Part shown: piece by piece, positions 1 through 6,578 of the stretch | How the letters are laid out: each line of letters begins with the position of its first letter | How positions within the stretch are numbered: position 1 is the first letter of the stretch | Source: a virus | Strand: one strand, 5' to 3' | DNA length: 38,853 bases | Virus record (IMG/VR): IMGVR_UViG_3300042691_044686 | Coordinates: 1 to 38,853 of that record | Position numbers and translations under genes: made by a program | Notes under the pieces: generated by a model | What the model was told of the DNA's origin: nothing | Seen by the model: only the letters and a program-made list of their open reading frames with translations | The model's database searches: none

Positions 1-262
1 TTTCATAAACCTCAAAATTTTCATTCGGTAAGTCTTCTGGTTTATGCTCCTCATAATTAAAGAATTTTTTAAATGGCCTCGCAACTATTTCTCCTTTTGA
101 ATTGGTTACTAATCCACGACACTGTATGGTGACATCATCCCATAGTTTACCATATTGAACCATTGGTGAATAGTTCCATATAGTTAGGTCGTGGGATGGG
201 TGGGTTTGCTTTAAAAGCAAACCATTTTGATAATATTTTTCTAATGTATTTAAGAAATCCAA
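1..262 (-). CDS. RNA ligase, T4 Rnl1-like, N-terminal part (runs off the window)
   Basis: Partial gene of 87 codons, cut by the left window edge. The translation contains QTHPSHDLTIWNYSP, then CRGLVTNSKGEIVARPFKKF followed by FNYEE. This is the conserved N-terminal block of phage ATP-dependent RNA ligases related to T4 Rnl1 (compare CRGIM...ARPMEKFFN in T4). The nucleotidyl-accepting lysine motif would lie just beyond the window, so catalysis cannot be confirmed. The frame is closed upstream by a TAA and has no ATG before the conserved part. The best start is TTG at 262 with AAAAGGG seven bases upstream. An ATG at 323 is in another frame and stops early. The kinase-like gene upstream suggests an RNA-repair pair, as with PseT and RnlA in T4. 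That role is inferred from context. Confidence 0.85.
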   Translation of the reverse strand, partial: MDFLNTLEKYYQNGLLLKQTHPSHDLTIWNYSPMVQYGKLWDDVTIQCRGLVTNSKGEIVARPFKKFFNYEEHKPEDLPNENFEVYE

Positions 263-322
263 TGCGTTTCCCTTTTACTTTGTTGATGTTTGTTCTAGTG
301 TAAGATGGAATGAATTTACTCA

Positions 323-745
323 TTATAAATTAATTTCAAACCGATCTTTCATTTGTTTTACTTTATCTTCTGGTACTTCATGAATATTTGAATTACCATG
401 TCTATTTTCAACAATAACGGAATGAATTCTATAATTATATCTCTCCGCCATTTCAAAATATGGTTTCATTTCCCATTCTTGAGTAAACGTGTTTGCAACA
501 ACAATTTTATATGACCCATTTTTCATAGCCTCAGCGCATGTCTGCTGACACATATTATGAGCTTGTTTTAATTTTGTTGCATCAAAATTATAGTTACCGT
601 TATTATCCATAAAAAAATCATCAGCAGATAATACCAGATTATTTGTTGATTGTGGTGACTTTAAAATTGCTTCTCCTAAAGTGGTTTTACCTGAACCTGG
701 TACACCTCTCAATAGAATTAAGTCTCCAGTATACTCTTTTTCCAT
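323..745 (-). CDS. P-loop polynucleotide kinase-like protein (AAA_33 type)
   Basis: 140 aa. Walker A is GVPGSGKT at residues 14-21, followed by SADDFF near 40-45, then ANTFTQEWEM and a C-terminal HEVPEDKVKQMKDRFE. This arrangement is typical of small P-loop kinases of the AAA_33/N4BP2L1-like group, related to the kinase half of T4 polynucleotide kinase. No phosphatase domain is present, so at most it is a 5'-kinase. The ATG shares its A with the stop of the preceding small membrane-protein gene (TAATG), implying translational coupling. The RNA ligase gene follows 60 bases downstream on the same strand. A job in end-healing of cleaved RNA before ligation is plausible, but substrate specificity cannot be read from the sequence. 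Confidence 0.8.
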   Translation of the reverse strand: MEKEYTGDLILLRGVPGSGKTTLGEAILKSPQSTNNLVLSADDFFMDNNGNYNFDATKLKQAHNMCQQTCAEAMKNGSYKIVVANTFTQEWEMKPYFEMAERYNYRIHSVIVENRHGNSNIHEVPEDKVKQMKDRFEINL

Positions 746-894
746 TATTTTTCTTTTATTAGAATTTCTAATTTTTTTACTCTTTGGTCTAGTTTTTTGA
801 CCTCACCTTTATAATGCTTAGCGATTAAAAAAACGAGTGATAACATTATTATTGTAACCACCATTAGTGACGCCGCGTATGTGTTTTTTTTCAT
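745..894 (-). CDS. Small single-pass membrane protein with a short coiled-coil tail
   Basis: 49 aa. After MKKNTYAASL comes a hydrophobic segment, residues about 9-24 (VVTIIMLSLVFLIA), then a charged heptad-like tail (KGEVKKLDQRVKKLEILIKE). The N-terminus is basic, so an N-in/C-out topology with a periplasmic tail is likely. Its stop overlaps the ATG of the kinase-like gene (TAATG). A lipoprotein gene lies just upstream on the same strand, separated by a terminator hairpin. In T4 the spanin genes pseT.2 and pseT.3 sit beside pseT, so this could be a reduced inner-membrane spanin. The roughly 22-residue tail is, however, far too short for a classical i-spanin. Function unassigned. Confidence 0.6.
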   Translation of the reverse strand: MKKNTYAASLMVVTIIMLSLVFLIAKHYKGEVKKLDQRVKKLEILIKEK

Positions 895-936
895 TTTTTA
901 AAAGGTAATAGTTAAAGATATACTTTTTTTTTGAAA

Positions 937-969
937 AAACAAAAAAAAGGGAGAATTGCTCCTCCCTTT
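937..969 (-). terminator. Rho-independent terminator after the lipoprotein gene
   Basis: An 8-bp stem pairs AAAGGGAG (946-953) with CTCCCTTT (962-969) around an 8-base loop. Read on the minus strand the hairpin is followed by a run of eight T. It lies 22 bases past the lipoprotein stop codon and before the start of the small membrane-protein gene. Confidence 0.8.
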
Positions 970-991
970 AATTTATTTTTGTCCAGTAGAA

Positions 992-1171
992 TTATTTAAC
1001 TTCTGCTGGAGTTTCAACTACACTTGTTGTATCAACTGCGTTTGTGGTAGCAGTATCTACTTCAACTTCTGTAGCAGTAGAATCTGTTGTTTCATTTGTG
1101 GTAGATCCAGAACCACACGCCGTCAATGCTAAGATTGCACTAATAGCCAAAATAAAGGTATATTTTTTCAT
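992..1171 (-). CDS. Small lipoprotein
   Basis: 59 aa. MKKYTFILAISAILALTACG is a textbook lipoprotein signal: two lysines, a hydrophobic core, and the lipobox LTAC with the acylated cysteine at residue 20. The mature part is about 40 residues, rich in Thr, Ser, Val and Glu, with no cysteine and no recognised domain. It would be anchored in the cell envelope by signal peptidase II processing. It is monocistronic, with its own terminator at 937-969. Small phage lipoproteins known elsewhere act in superinfection exclusion or as outer-membrane spanins. Either is possible here, and the sequence alone does not decide. Confidence 0.75.
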   Translation of the reverse strand: MKKYTFILAISAILALTACGSGSTTNETTDSTATEVEVDTATTNAVDTTSVVETPAEVK

Positions 1172-1215
1172 ACAAATGTAAATATACGAAAAAATACCGA
1201 AATAAAAAAATTTAT

Positions 1216-1245
1216 AAAAAAAACCCCAACAGGATGTCGGGGTTT
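1216..1245 (-). terminator. Rho-independent terminator downstream of the clp gene
   Basis: The stem pairs AAACCCC (1221-1227) with GGGGTTT (1239-1245) around an 11-base loop. On the minus strand it runs straight into a T-rich tract. It lies about 120 bases past the clp stop codon and before the lipoprotein gene. Confidence 0.75.
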
Positions 1246-1320
1246 AAGGTCTTTCGGCGGGTTCAACCCCGCTTACTTATTAAAACGAAAAGGTATTCGG
1301 CAAAGATAACCTTCAGGTAT
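1246..1320. other. Tandem hairpins in the gap between clp and the lipoprotein gene
   Basis: Two further hairpins follow the terminator. GCGGG (1257-1261) pairs with CCCGC (1268-1272) over a TTCAAC loop. AAGGT (1290-1294) pairs with ACCTT (1309-1313). Each is marked by a similar sequence on the plus strand, AAGGTCTTTCGGC near 1247 and AAGGTATTCGGC near 1290. On the minus strand this is the 3' untranslated part of the clp transcript. No open reading frame was found in 1172-1367. A structured non-coding RNA or an mRNA 3' element is possible. Confidence 0.35.
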
Positions 1321-1367
1321 ATAAATATATGTAACTTTTAAAAAAAGTCAATTATTTAGGATAAAAA

Positions 1368-3389
1368 CTAAATAATTTTTGTTTTTATCTGTAATGTTTC
1401 TTTAAAAGTTAGTTTAATTGAGACCTCTGCAAGAATATTCCCTTTCAAAATTTCATCACTAATAAAATCTTCACATAAAGATTGAATTATTCTTTTTATT
1501 GGTCTGGCGCCATATGAATTATCGGTGTTCCTACTTAGAACTTCGTTAGTAACTGTTTGGTCAAACGAGATTATATATTTCTTCTCTTTTAGCCTTTTAA
1601 CTAATTTATCCAATTCTAATTTTATAATTTTTTTCAAAGATTCTTGCTCAAGTGCATCAAATAATATTACATCGTCAATTCGATTAAGAAATTCTGGATT
1701 AAATTGTTGTTTTAAGGATTTTTGAATCATGGTTCTTTTCACATCTTCTTTTTGAGCTTCGCTTGTACTGGTTGAGAACCCTACTCCGGAACCAAATTCA
1801 GAAACCTTTTTTGCGCCAACATTTGATGTCATGATGATTAATGTATTCGCGAAATTTACTTTTCTACCAAAAGAATCTGTCAAATGTCCTTCATCAAGAA
1901 TCTGCAATAGTATATTGAACACATCTTTATGGGCCTTTTCAATTTCATCAAATAAAATAACAGAAAATGGATTATTTTTTATTTTTTCTGTGAGTTGACC
2001 ACCTTCATCATAACCAACATATCCTGGAGGAGATCCAATTAGTCTAGATACTGAGTGTTTTTCCATAAACTCACTCATATCAACACGCACAACTTTATCT
2101 TTTGAACCAAAAATTTGTTCTGCTAATGTTTTTGCTAAGTGTGTTTTACCAACGCCTGTAGACCCAAGAAAAATAAATGAACCGATTGGTTTAGATCCAT
2201 CTTTAATACCAACCCTGTTTCTACGAATGGCTTTAGAAATAGTTGATATTGCCTTATCCTGACCAATGACTCTTTCAGATAAATTTGTTTCAAGGTTTAG
2301 TAAATTATTTGTTTCCTTGTTGTCTATTTTAAAAATTGGTATACCGGTAATTGATGAGATAATGGTATATACATCTTCAATGGTTACTGGAATTAAGTTA
2401 TTCTTTAACTTATCTAACCATTTGCTCTTTTCATCATTTAATTTCTTTTCTAATTTTTTTTCCTCGTCCCTTAGATTTGCGGCAACCTCATAATCTTGTT
2501 TTCTAACAACCTCAATTTTTCTTTGTCTCAATGAGTCGATTTCATTATTTAATTTTTCAATTGATTCAGGAATCTTAGTTGTTACCCTTTTTTCAGAACC
2601 AAGTTCATCTAAAACGTCAATAGCTTTATCTGGAAACTGTCTGTCTGTGATATATCTAGCACATAGTCTGACAATGGTTTCAATAACTTCCGCTTGATAT
2701 TCTACTTTATGATAGTTTTGATAAGATTCTTTTAAATTATCTAATATCTCAATTGTTTCTTCTTCTGTTGGTTCGTCTAAAATTATTTTTTGAAATCTTC
2801 TAACTAACGCGCCATCTTTTTCAATATGTTTTTTGTATTCATCAAAAGTTGTTGCACCAATGCATTGAATCTCTCCTCTGGCTAATGCTGGTTTTAAAAT
2901 ATTTGCTGCGTCCATTGAACCACTAGCATTTCCGGCACCAACCATTGTATGTAATTCATCAATAAAAACAATAATATCTTTATTTTCCTGTAATTCAGCT
3001 AATATTGCCTTTATTCTCTCTTCAAATTGACCACGGTATTTTGTGCCAGCAACAAGTGATGTCAAATCTAAAGAAACAATTCTTTTATCAATTAAACTTG
3101 TTGGGCAATCTCCATTTGATATTAGTAATGCCAGCTTTTCAACTAATGCCGATTTACCAACACCAGCCTCACCAACAATAATGGCGTTATTTTTTTTCTT
3201 TCTGGATAATATCTGCGCAATCCTTTTGACTTCCTTATCTCTACCGACTATCGGGTCAATACTCCCATCTTTCGCTAACCTATTTAGATCTCTTGAAAAA
3301 TTGTCCAGTACTGGTGTGTTGGATGTGTTTTTTCTAGGCTTTGTGTTTGGTTTTTGGTTTTCTTCGTAACCGAAATCTACTCCTGACAT
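1368..3389 (-). CDS. ClpC-type AAA+ unfoldase lacking the N-domain
   Basis: 673 aa with two AAA+ modules. D1 has Walker A GEAGVGKS (73-80) and Walker B VFIDE (141-145). D2 has Walker A GSTGVGKT (409-416), Walker B ILFDE (478-482), arginine-finger region FLNR (567-570) and sensor-2 GARPIKR (627-633). Pore loops are GTKYRG near 115 and GYVGY near 456. The linker at about 290-320 resembles a UVR motif and is far shorter than the ClpB M-domain. A VGF tripeptide (536-538) sits where ClpC and ClpA carry their ClpP-docking loop. The roughly 140-residue N-terminal adaptor domain of normal ClpC is missing; only about 30 low-complexity residues precede D1. No clpP occurs in the window, so it may partner with host ClpP. 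Divergent from hsp20. Confidence 0.92.
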   Translation of the reverse strand: MSGVDFGYEENQKPNTKPRKNTSNTPVLDNFSRDLNRLAKDGSIDPIVGRDKEVKRIAQILSRKKKNNAIIVGEAGVGKSALVEKLALLISNGDCPTSLIDKRIVSLDLTSLVAGTKYRGQFEERIKAILAELQENKDIIVFIDELHTMVGAGNASGSMDAANILKPALARGEIQCIGATTFDEYKKHIEKDGALVRRFQKIILDEPTEEETIEILDNLKESYQNYHKVEYQAEVIETIVRLCARYITDRQFPDKAIDVLDELGSEKRVTTKIPESIEKLNNEIDSLRQRKIEVVRKQDYEVAANLRDEEKKLEKKLNDEKSKWLDKLKNNLIPVTIEDVYTIISSITGIPIFKIDNKETNNLLNLETNLSERVIGQDKAISTISKAIRRNRVGIKDGSKPIGSFIFLGSTGVGKTHLAKTLAEQIFGSKDKVVRVDMSEFMEKHSVSRLIGSPPGYVGYDEGGQLTEKIKNNPFSVILFDEIEKAHKDVFNILLQILDEGHLTDSFGRKVNFANTLIIMTSNVGAKKVSEFGSGVGFSTSTSEAQKEDVKRTMIQKSLKQQFNPEFLNRIDDVILFDALEQESLKKIIKLELDKLVKRLKEKKYIISFDQTVTNEVLSRNTDNSYGARPIKRIIQSLCEDFISDEILKGNILAEVSIKLTFKETLQIKTKII

Positions 3390-3547
3390 ATCTTTTCTAA
3401 TTGTTTAGACAAACATAATGAAAAAAATTCACAAAAAAAACTAAAACTGTTGACAAAATGTCTGATAAAATATCTCAGCAATGTCTAAATGTCAGTTTTA
3501 TGTATTTGGTAACAAATTTGTAAAATATGTTTAAAAAAATATAATTT
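3390..3547. promoter_or_regulatory. Divergent clp/hsp20 control region with inverted repeat
   Basis: The 158 bases separate two divergently read proteostasis genes. TAAAACTG (3442-3449) is mirrored exactly by CAGTTTTA (3493-3500). Just inside lie TGACA (3451-3455) and TGTCA (3490-3494). A smaller palindrome, GACA-AAA-TGTC, is at 3452-3462, and AATGTCTAAATGTCA follows at 3480-3494. The layout suits a dimeric regulator or a cruciform. A weak host-like promoter for hsp20 is TTTG (3505-3508) with TATGTTTA (3526-3533). The repeat does not match the CIRCE element. Confidence 0.45.
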
Positions 3548-3916
3548 ATGGTAACATTATTTAAAGATCCGTTTTTTGATGTTATGGACAAAGTGTTCGA
3601 AACATCTCGTGCTACATTTAGCCCACAGACAAGAATTCGCAAAAACGAAAGCGAATATAAACTTTTGATTTCCGTACCAGGTTTAACAAAAGATGATTTA
3701 AAGATTTCAACTAAAGATGGAATTTTAAAAATAACTTTTGAGAATAAACCTGAGGAGGGTGAATTAAACTTTGTTGGTTCTTTTACGAAGGTTTACACCA
3801 TCCCGGATGATGTTAAAGATAAGGACATTTTAGGTAGGGTTGAAAATGGTGTCCTAGAATTAACATTACCAATAGATAAGAAAAAATCTATTGAAAGGTT
3901 AATATCGTTAAATTAA
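3548..3916 (+). CDS. Small heat-shock protein (Hsp20 / alpha-crystallin family)
   Basis: 122 aa. The alpha-crystallin domain spans about 30-115. Seen are YKLLISVPGLTKDDLKIST (38-56), GILKITFE (58-65) and the hallmark GVLELTLP (101-108). The N-terminal arm is only about 30 residues, short for the family. sHsps are ATP-independent holdases that keep unfolded proteins soluble for refolding or degradation. Hsp20 genes are known in many T4-like phages, where they are thought to help virion protein folding. It is divergent from the clp gene, so the two probably share regulation. A strong terminator follows. Function is confident; the phage-specific client is unknown. Confidence 0.93.
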   Translation: MVTLFKDPFFDVMDKVFETSRATFSPQTRIRKNESEYKLLISVPGLTKDDLKISTKDGILKITFENKPEEGELNFVGSFTKVYTIPDDVKDKDILGRVENGVLELTLPIDKKKSIERLISLN

Positions 3917-3936
3917 ATGATTCTTGTTTTTTTATT

Positions 3937-3967
3937 AGGGGCCCCGATTGGGGCCTTTATTTTTTTA
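3937..3967 (+). terminator. Terminator after hsp20
   Basis: The stem pairs GGCCCC (3940-3945) with GGGGCC (3950-3955) over a GATT loop, followed by TTTATTTTTTT. It ends the hsp20 transcript just before the KTSC gene. Confidence 0.85.
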
Positions 3968-3974
3968 ATTAAAT

Positions 3975-3982
3975 TATTTATA
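3975..3982 (+). promoter_or_regulatory. Late-promoter-like box TATTTATA before the KTSC gene
   Basis: Exact TATTTATA on the sense strand, 16 bases before the ATG and directly after the hsp20 terminator, which is where a new promoter is needed. Confidence 0.45.
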
Positions 3983-3998
3983 TTAAATAAAAAACTAT

Positions 3999-4244
3999 AT
4001 GGCAATTATATCTGAAAGAATTGAAGGTAAAAAGATTCTCGTTGAAATTAAATCTAGTAACATAAAATCAGCATTATATGATACCGAAACAGAGGAGTTG
4101 TTGGTAACATTCAATAATGGTAATATTTATGGATATGATAAAGTTCCTTGGGAAGTCTTCACCAAATTTAGATTAGCGGAATCTCAGGGAGCATATCTTA
4201 ATTCAACAATAAAAAAGAATTACCAATATAAAAAAATAGTATAG
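3999..4244 (+). CDS. KTSC domain protein
   Basis: 81 aa. SSNIKSALYDTETEELLVTF (19-38), GNIYGYDKVP (41-50) and ESQGAYLNSTIK (61-72) follow the layout of the KTSC domain, a small beta-rich fold common in phages and bacteria. Its biochemical role is not established. It is sometimes fused to RNA-modifying or RNA-binding domains. The stop codon shares its last base with the GTG start of the nucleotidyltransferase gene (TAGTG), so the two are probably made together. Family assignment is good; function is open. Confidence 0.8.
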   Translation: MAIISERIEGKKILVEIKSSNIKSALYDTETEELLVTFNNGNIYGYDKVPWEVFTKFRLAESQGAYLNSTIKKNYQYKKIV

Positions 4245-5020
4245 TGCAAAATTTAATAGATGAACTTTTAGAATTATCTGACCCAGAGGTTGATAATAAG
4301 ATTATAAAATCTTTTAAACTAAAGGATCATCTTTGTCCATTAATTTTTGATGGAAATGAAAGTGATGGTTATACCATAAAAAATGATATCCGAACTAAAT
4401 TGGTTGAGATTTCAGATCAATTTATTGATTTCTGGGGTGTTGAGTTTTTTATTCACGACATAATTTTAACGGGTTCATTAGCAAACTATAACTGGTCAGA
4501 ATATTCTGATGTTGACTTACACATCTTAGTTGATGTTACGGAGCTTGGTGAAAGTAAGGTATTGATTGATATTGTTAAAGAATTTTTTGACGCCAAGAAA
4601 AATGTGTGGAACGAAAAGCATAATGTGAAGATTAAGGGATTTGATGTTGAGCTTTATGTTCAAGATATAAATGAACCACACGTATCGTCGGGGGTTTATT
4701 CGGTATTAAACAATGAATGGGTTGTTGAACCGTCTATGCAAAAGGAATCGATTGATACGCAAAAGATTTTAGACAAGGGTGAATATTTTGCTAAACAAAT
4801 AGATAAGCTAATCAATGATTATAGACAAAATAAGGATATTTCAAACGAAGAAGAGACCTTAAGAGATAAACTAAAAAAGTTTAGGAAGAGTGGTTTAGAG
4901 GGTGGTGGGGAATACTCTTATGAAAATTTAACATTCAAATTACTTAGAAGAAATGGGTACATCGAAAAATTAATGAATCTTAGAAACGATGTGATCGATA
5001 AAAAATTATCCGTATCGTAA
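4244..5020 (+). CDS. Nucleotidyltransferase-fold protein
   Basis: 258 aa, GTG start overlapping the KTSC stop codon. The Pol-beta-type nucleotidyltransferase signature GS-x10-DVD is clear: TGSLANYNWSEYSDVDLHIL (76-95), giving G77-S78 and the metal-binding pair D89/D91. A likely third carboxylate is D134 in GFDVELYV. The C-terminal 90 residues are helical and charged. This family includes nucleic-acid, protein and antibiotic nucleotidyltransferases. The substrate cannot be told here. It is not full-length CCA-adding enzyme, and no HEPN partner is nearby, so a MNT/HEPN toxin-antitoxin reading is not supported. Confidence 0.75.
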   Translation: MQNLIDELLELSDPEVDNKIIKSFKLKDHLCPLIFDGNESDGYTIKNDIRTKLVEISDQFIDFWGVEFFIHDIILTGSLANYNWSEYSDVDLHILVDVTELGESKVLIDIVKEFFDAKKNVWNEKHNVKIKGFDVELYVQDINEPHVSSGVYSVLNNEWVVEPSMQKESIDTQKILDKGEYFAKQIDKLINDYRQNKDISNEEETLRDKLKKFRKSGLEGGGEYSYENLTFKLLRRNGYIEKLMNLRNDVIDKKLSVS

Positions 5021-5051
5021 TTAATACCCCTATTTTTTTCTATTTCTATAG

Positions 5052-5059
5052 TATTTATA
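5052..5059 (+). promoter_or_regulatory. Late-promoter-like box TATTTATA before the 360-aa protein
   Basis: Exact TATTTATA in the 73-base gap after the nucleotidyltransferase gene, 34 bases before the ATG. Confidence 0.45.
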
Positions 5060-5093
5060 CAATAAGAATAATCTTATTTTTAATTTAAAAACA

Positions 5094-6176
5094 ATGGGAG
5101 ATTTAAAACCACTTGGTAGTGAGAAGTTAAACGGGGACGAGAAATTAAAGAGAATCCTACAATTAACCTACTACAAGCAAAATCCAATAACCGAGAACAC
5201 CGGTTCTAAGAAAGCGGAATTAATAAAAGAAAGCGCTAATGGTGTTTATGGTATCGTAAGAGAAAAAGACGGATACTATGTGAAAAAAGGTTTAAATGAA
5301 AATACCTTAGATTACATTGGTGGTCTTTTTATGAAAAATAAAAACAAATTTTCTTCATATGCAGAAGCATTAAAAAGACTTGAGTTACTTAAATCTCAGG
5401 AATTAAATGAAGATGTTACAAGATATGTTTTAAAACAAAATAAGCCAGCACAAGAGGCTCCGGTTCCAGCACCTTCAATAGATGCGGCGCCAGCTCCAAT
5501 GGATGAACCTGTTGGTGAATTACCTCCTCCGGCTCCAGAAATGGGTGACGAAACCGCGGCACCTGAAGAACCAGCCATGGATAGCGATCCAATGGCTTCT
5601 TCCGAAGAGGGAAAACGTTCAGACTATATGGCTGAAGTTCAGAAATTTGCTGGTAAGTTAGGTCAAGAATTGAGAGATCAGCAACCAAAAATGGAAAGTG
5701 ATGATATTAAATATGTTTTAAACATGATCATTTCCGCCGTTGATTTGGATAAATTGGAGGATGATGATATTGAAGATATTGGTAAGAAATTTGAGAGAGA
5801 TGAGGAGGCTATGTCTGAGCCAGAAATGGGTGAACCAGCTCCTGAAGAAGAAATGCCGTCTGATGAAGAGGTACCATCTGCACCAGAAGACGATTTAGCA
5901 GAAAGAATTTCAAAGTTAGAGGAATTGATTAACACAAAATTTTATTCTGAAGAAGAGAAAGATTTAACAGAATATGATGATTACTTCCCAGATGTTGATT
6001 CAGCTTATGAAGATAAGACACATTTAGATTACGACCCAACAGATGATTATCAAATAGATAACAGACCGTCTCGCATGTATGATGATGAGGAGGATGAAAT
6101 CGAACTCGACATCACCCCTGAATTAGATAAAATAAACGAAAGTATTAACACGACTTTAAGCAAATACTTTGAATAA
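5094..6176 (+). CDS. Acidic, proline-rich protein, probably virion-associated
   Basis: 360 aa, not recognised. Residues 1-110 look folded (GVYGIVREKDGYYVKKGLN; a SYAEALKRLELLKSQE helix). Residues about 120-195 and 240-275 are low-complexity Pro/Ala/Glu/Met stretches. A helical segment with KYVLNMIISAVDLDKLEDDD lies between them. The C-terminus is strongly acidic and ends in a possible helix, LDKINESINTTLSKY. It opens a four-gene run leading to the terminase. Composition resembles phage core or scaffold-like proteins, but no homology is claimed. The stop is followed immediately by the next ATG. Confidence 0.7.
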   Translation: MGDLKPLGSEKLNGDEKLKRILQLTYYKQNPITENTGSKKAELIKESANGVYGIVREKDGYYVKKGLNENTLDYIGGLFMKNKNKFSSYAEALKRLELLKSQELNEDVTRYVLKQNKPAQEAPVPAPSIDAAPAPMDEPVGELPPPAPEMGDETAAPEEPAMDSDPMASSEEGKRSDYMAEVQKFAGKLGQELRDQQPKMESDDIKYVLNMIISAVDLDKLEDDDIEDIGKKFERDEEAMSEPEMGEPAPEEEMPSDEEVPSAPEDDLAERISKLEELINTKFYSEEEKDLTEYDDYFPDVDSAYEDKTHLDYDPTDDYQIDNRPSRMYDDEEDEIELDITPELDKINESINTTLSKYFE

Positions 6177-6578
6177 ATGTATCTTCTTTATATCAATGAA
6201 TTAGGTCAAGATTATAAAGGCCAGAGACAATATGAATTTATCTTTGGTAGTGATCCAGACACATTGGTTGAAGAATGGTTCATAATCCCATCCGCAGGAA
6301 GAGCGATACCACCGGAAATTGAAGATATAGACCTTGTTGGTTTATTAAAAAATTCAGACTTAAAACTTGAGTTAGTTCAAAATTCGGATTATTTTGGTGT
6401 CATTGATGCTGTAGATGGGATTGTTGCTTTAGGTTGGGAATCGTTTGATATTAATGCGGAAGAGAGACCAGTAAGAGTCTCTTTTCATTTTGGTGAGGAA
6501 TTAGATAGTGTAACTGAAAAGTTGTCTACTAAAGGTTTGAGACTAATTAATGAAGAAATAAAATTTAAATTAAAATGA
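6177..6578 (+). CDS. Conserved-looking hypothetical protein
   Basis: 133 aa, not recognised. It begins MYLLYINELGQDYKGQRQYE and reads as a compact alpha/beta protein without low-complexity segments, signal or membrane span. It starts at the base after the preceding stop codon and overlaps the next gene by ATGA, so it is translationally coupled on both sides. Its fixed place in the cluster before the terminase suggests a structural or assembly role, which is inference only. Confidence 0.7.
   Translation: MYLLYINELGQDYKGQRQYEFIFGSDPDTLVEEWFIIPSAGRAIPPEIEDIDLVGLLKNSDLKLELVQNSDYFGVIDAVDGIVALGWESFDINAEERPVRVSFHFGEELDSVTEKLSTKGLRLINEEIKFKLK

Noticed and set aside
155-323. ATG at 323 on the minus strand as start of the RNA ligase
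   Set aside because: That frame differs from the conserved ligase frame and ends in a TAA after about 55 codons. The ligase frame is closed by TAA upstream of the TTG at 262.
1246-1275. GGGTTCAACCCC resembling a tRNA T-arm
   Set aside because: The stem pairs only with a 6-base loop, no acceptor or anticodon arm can be drawn around it, and the neighbouring sequence forms terminator-type hairpins.
4244-5020. MNT/HEPN toxin-antitoxin system
   Set aside because: The nucleotidyltransferase is too long for a minimal MNT antitoxin, and no HEPN (RX4-6H) protein lies beside it.
5396-5935. Antisense frames opposite the 360-aa gene
   Set aside because: Low-complexity mirror images of Pro/Glu-rich codons.
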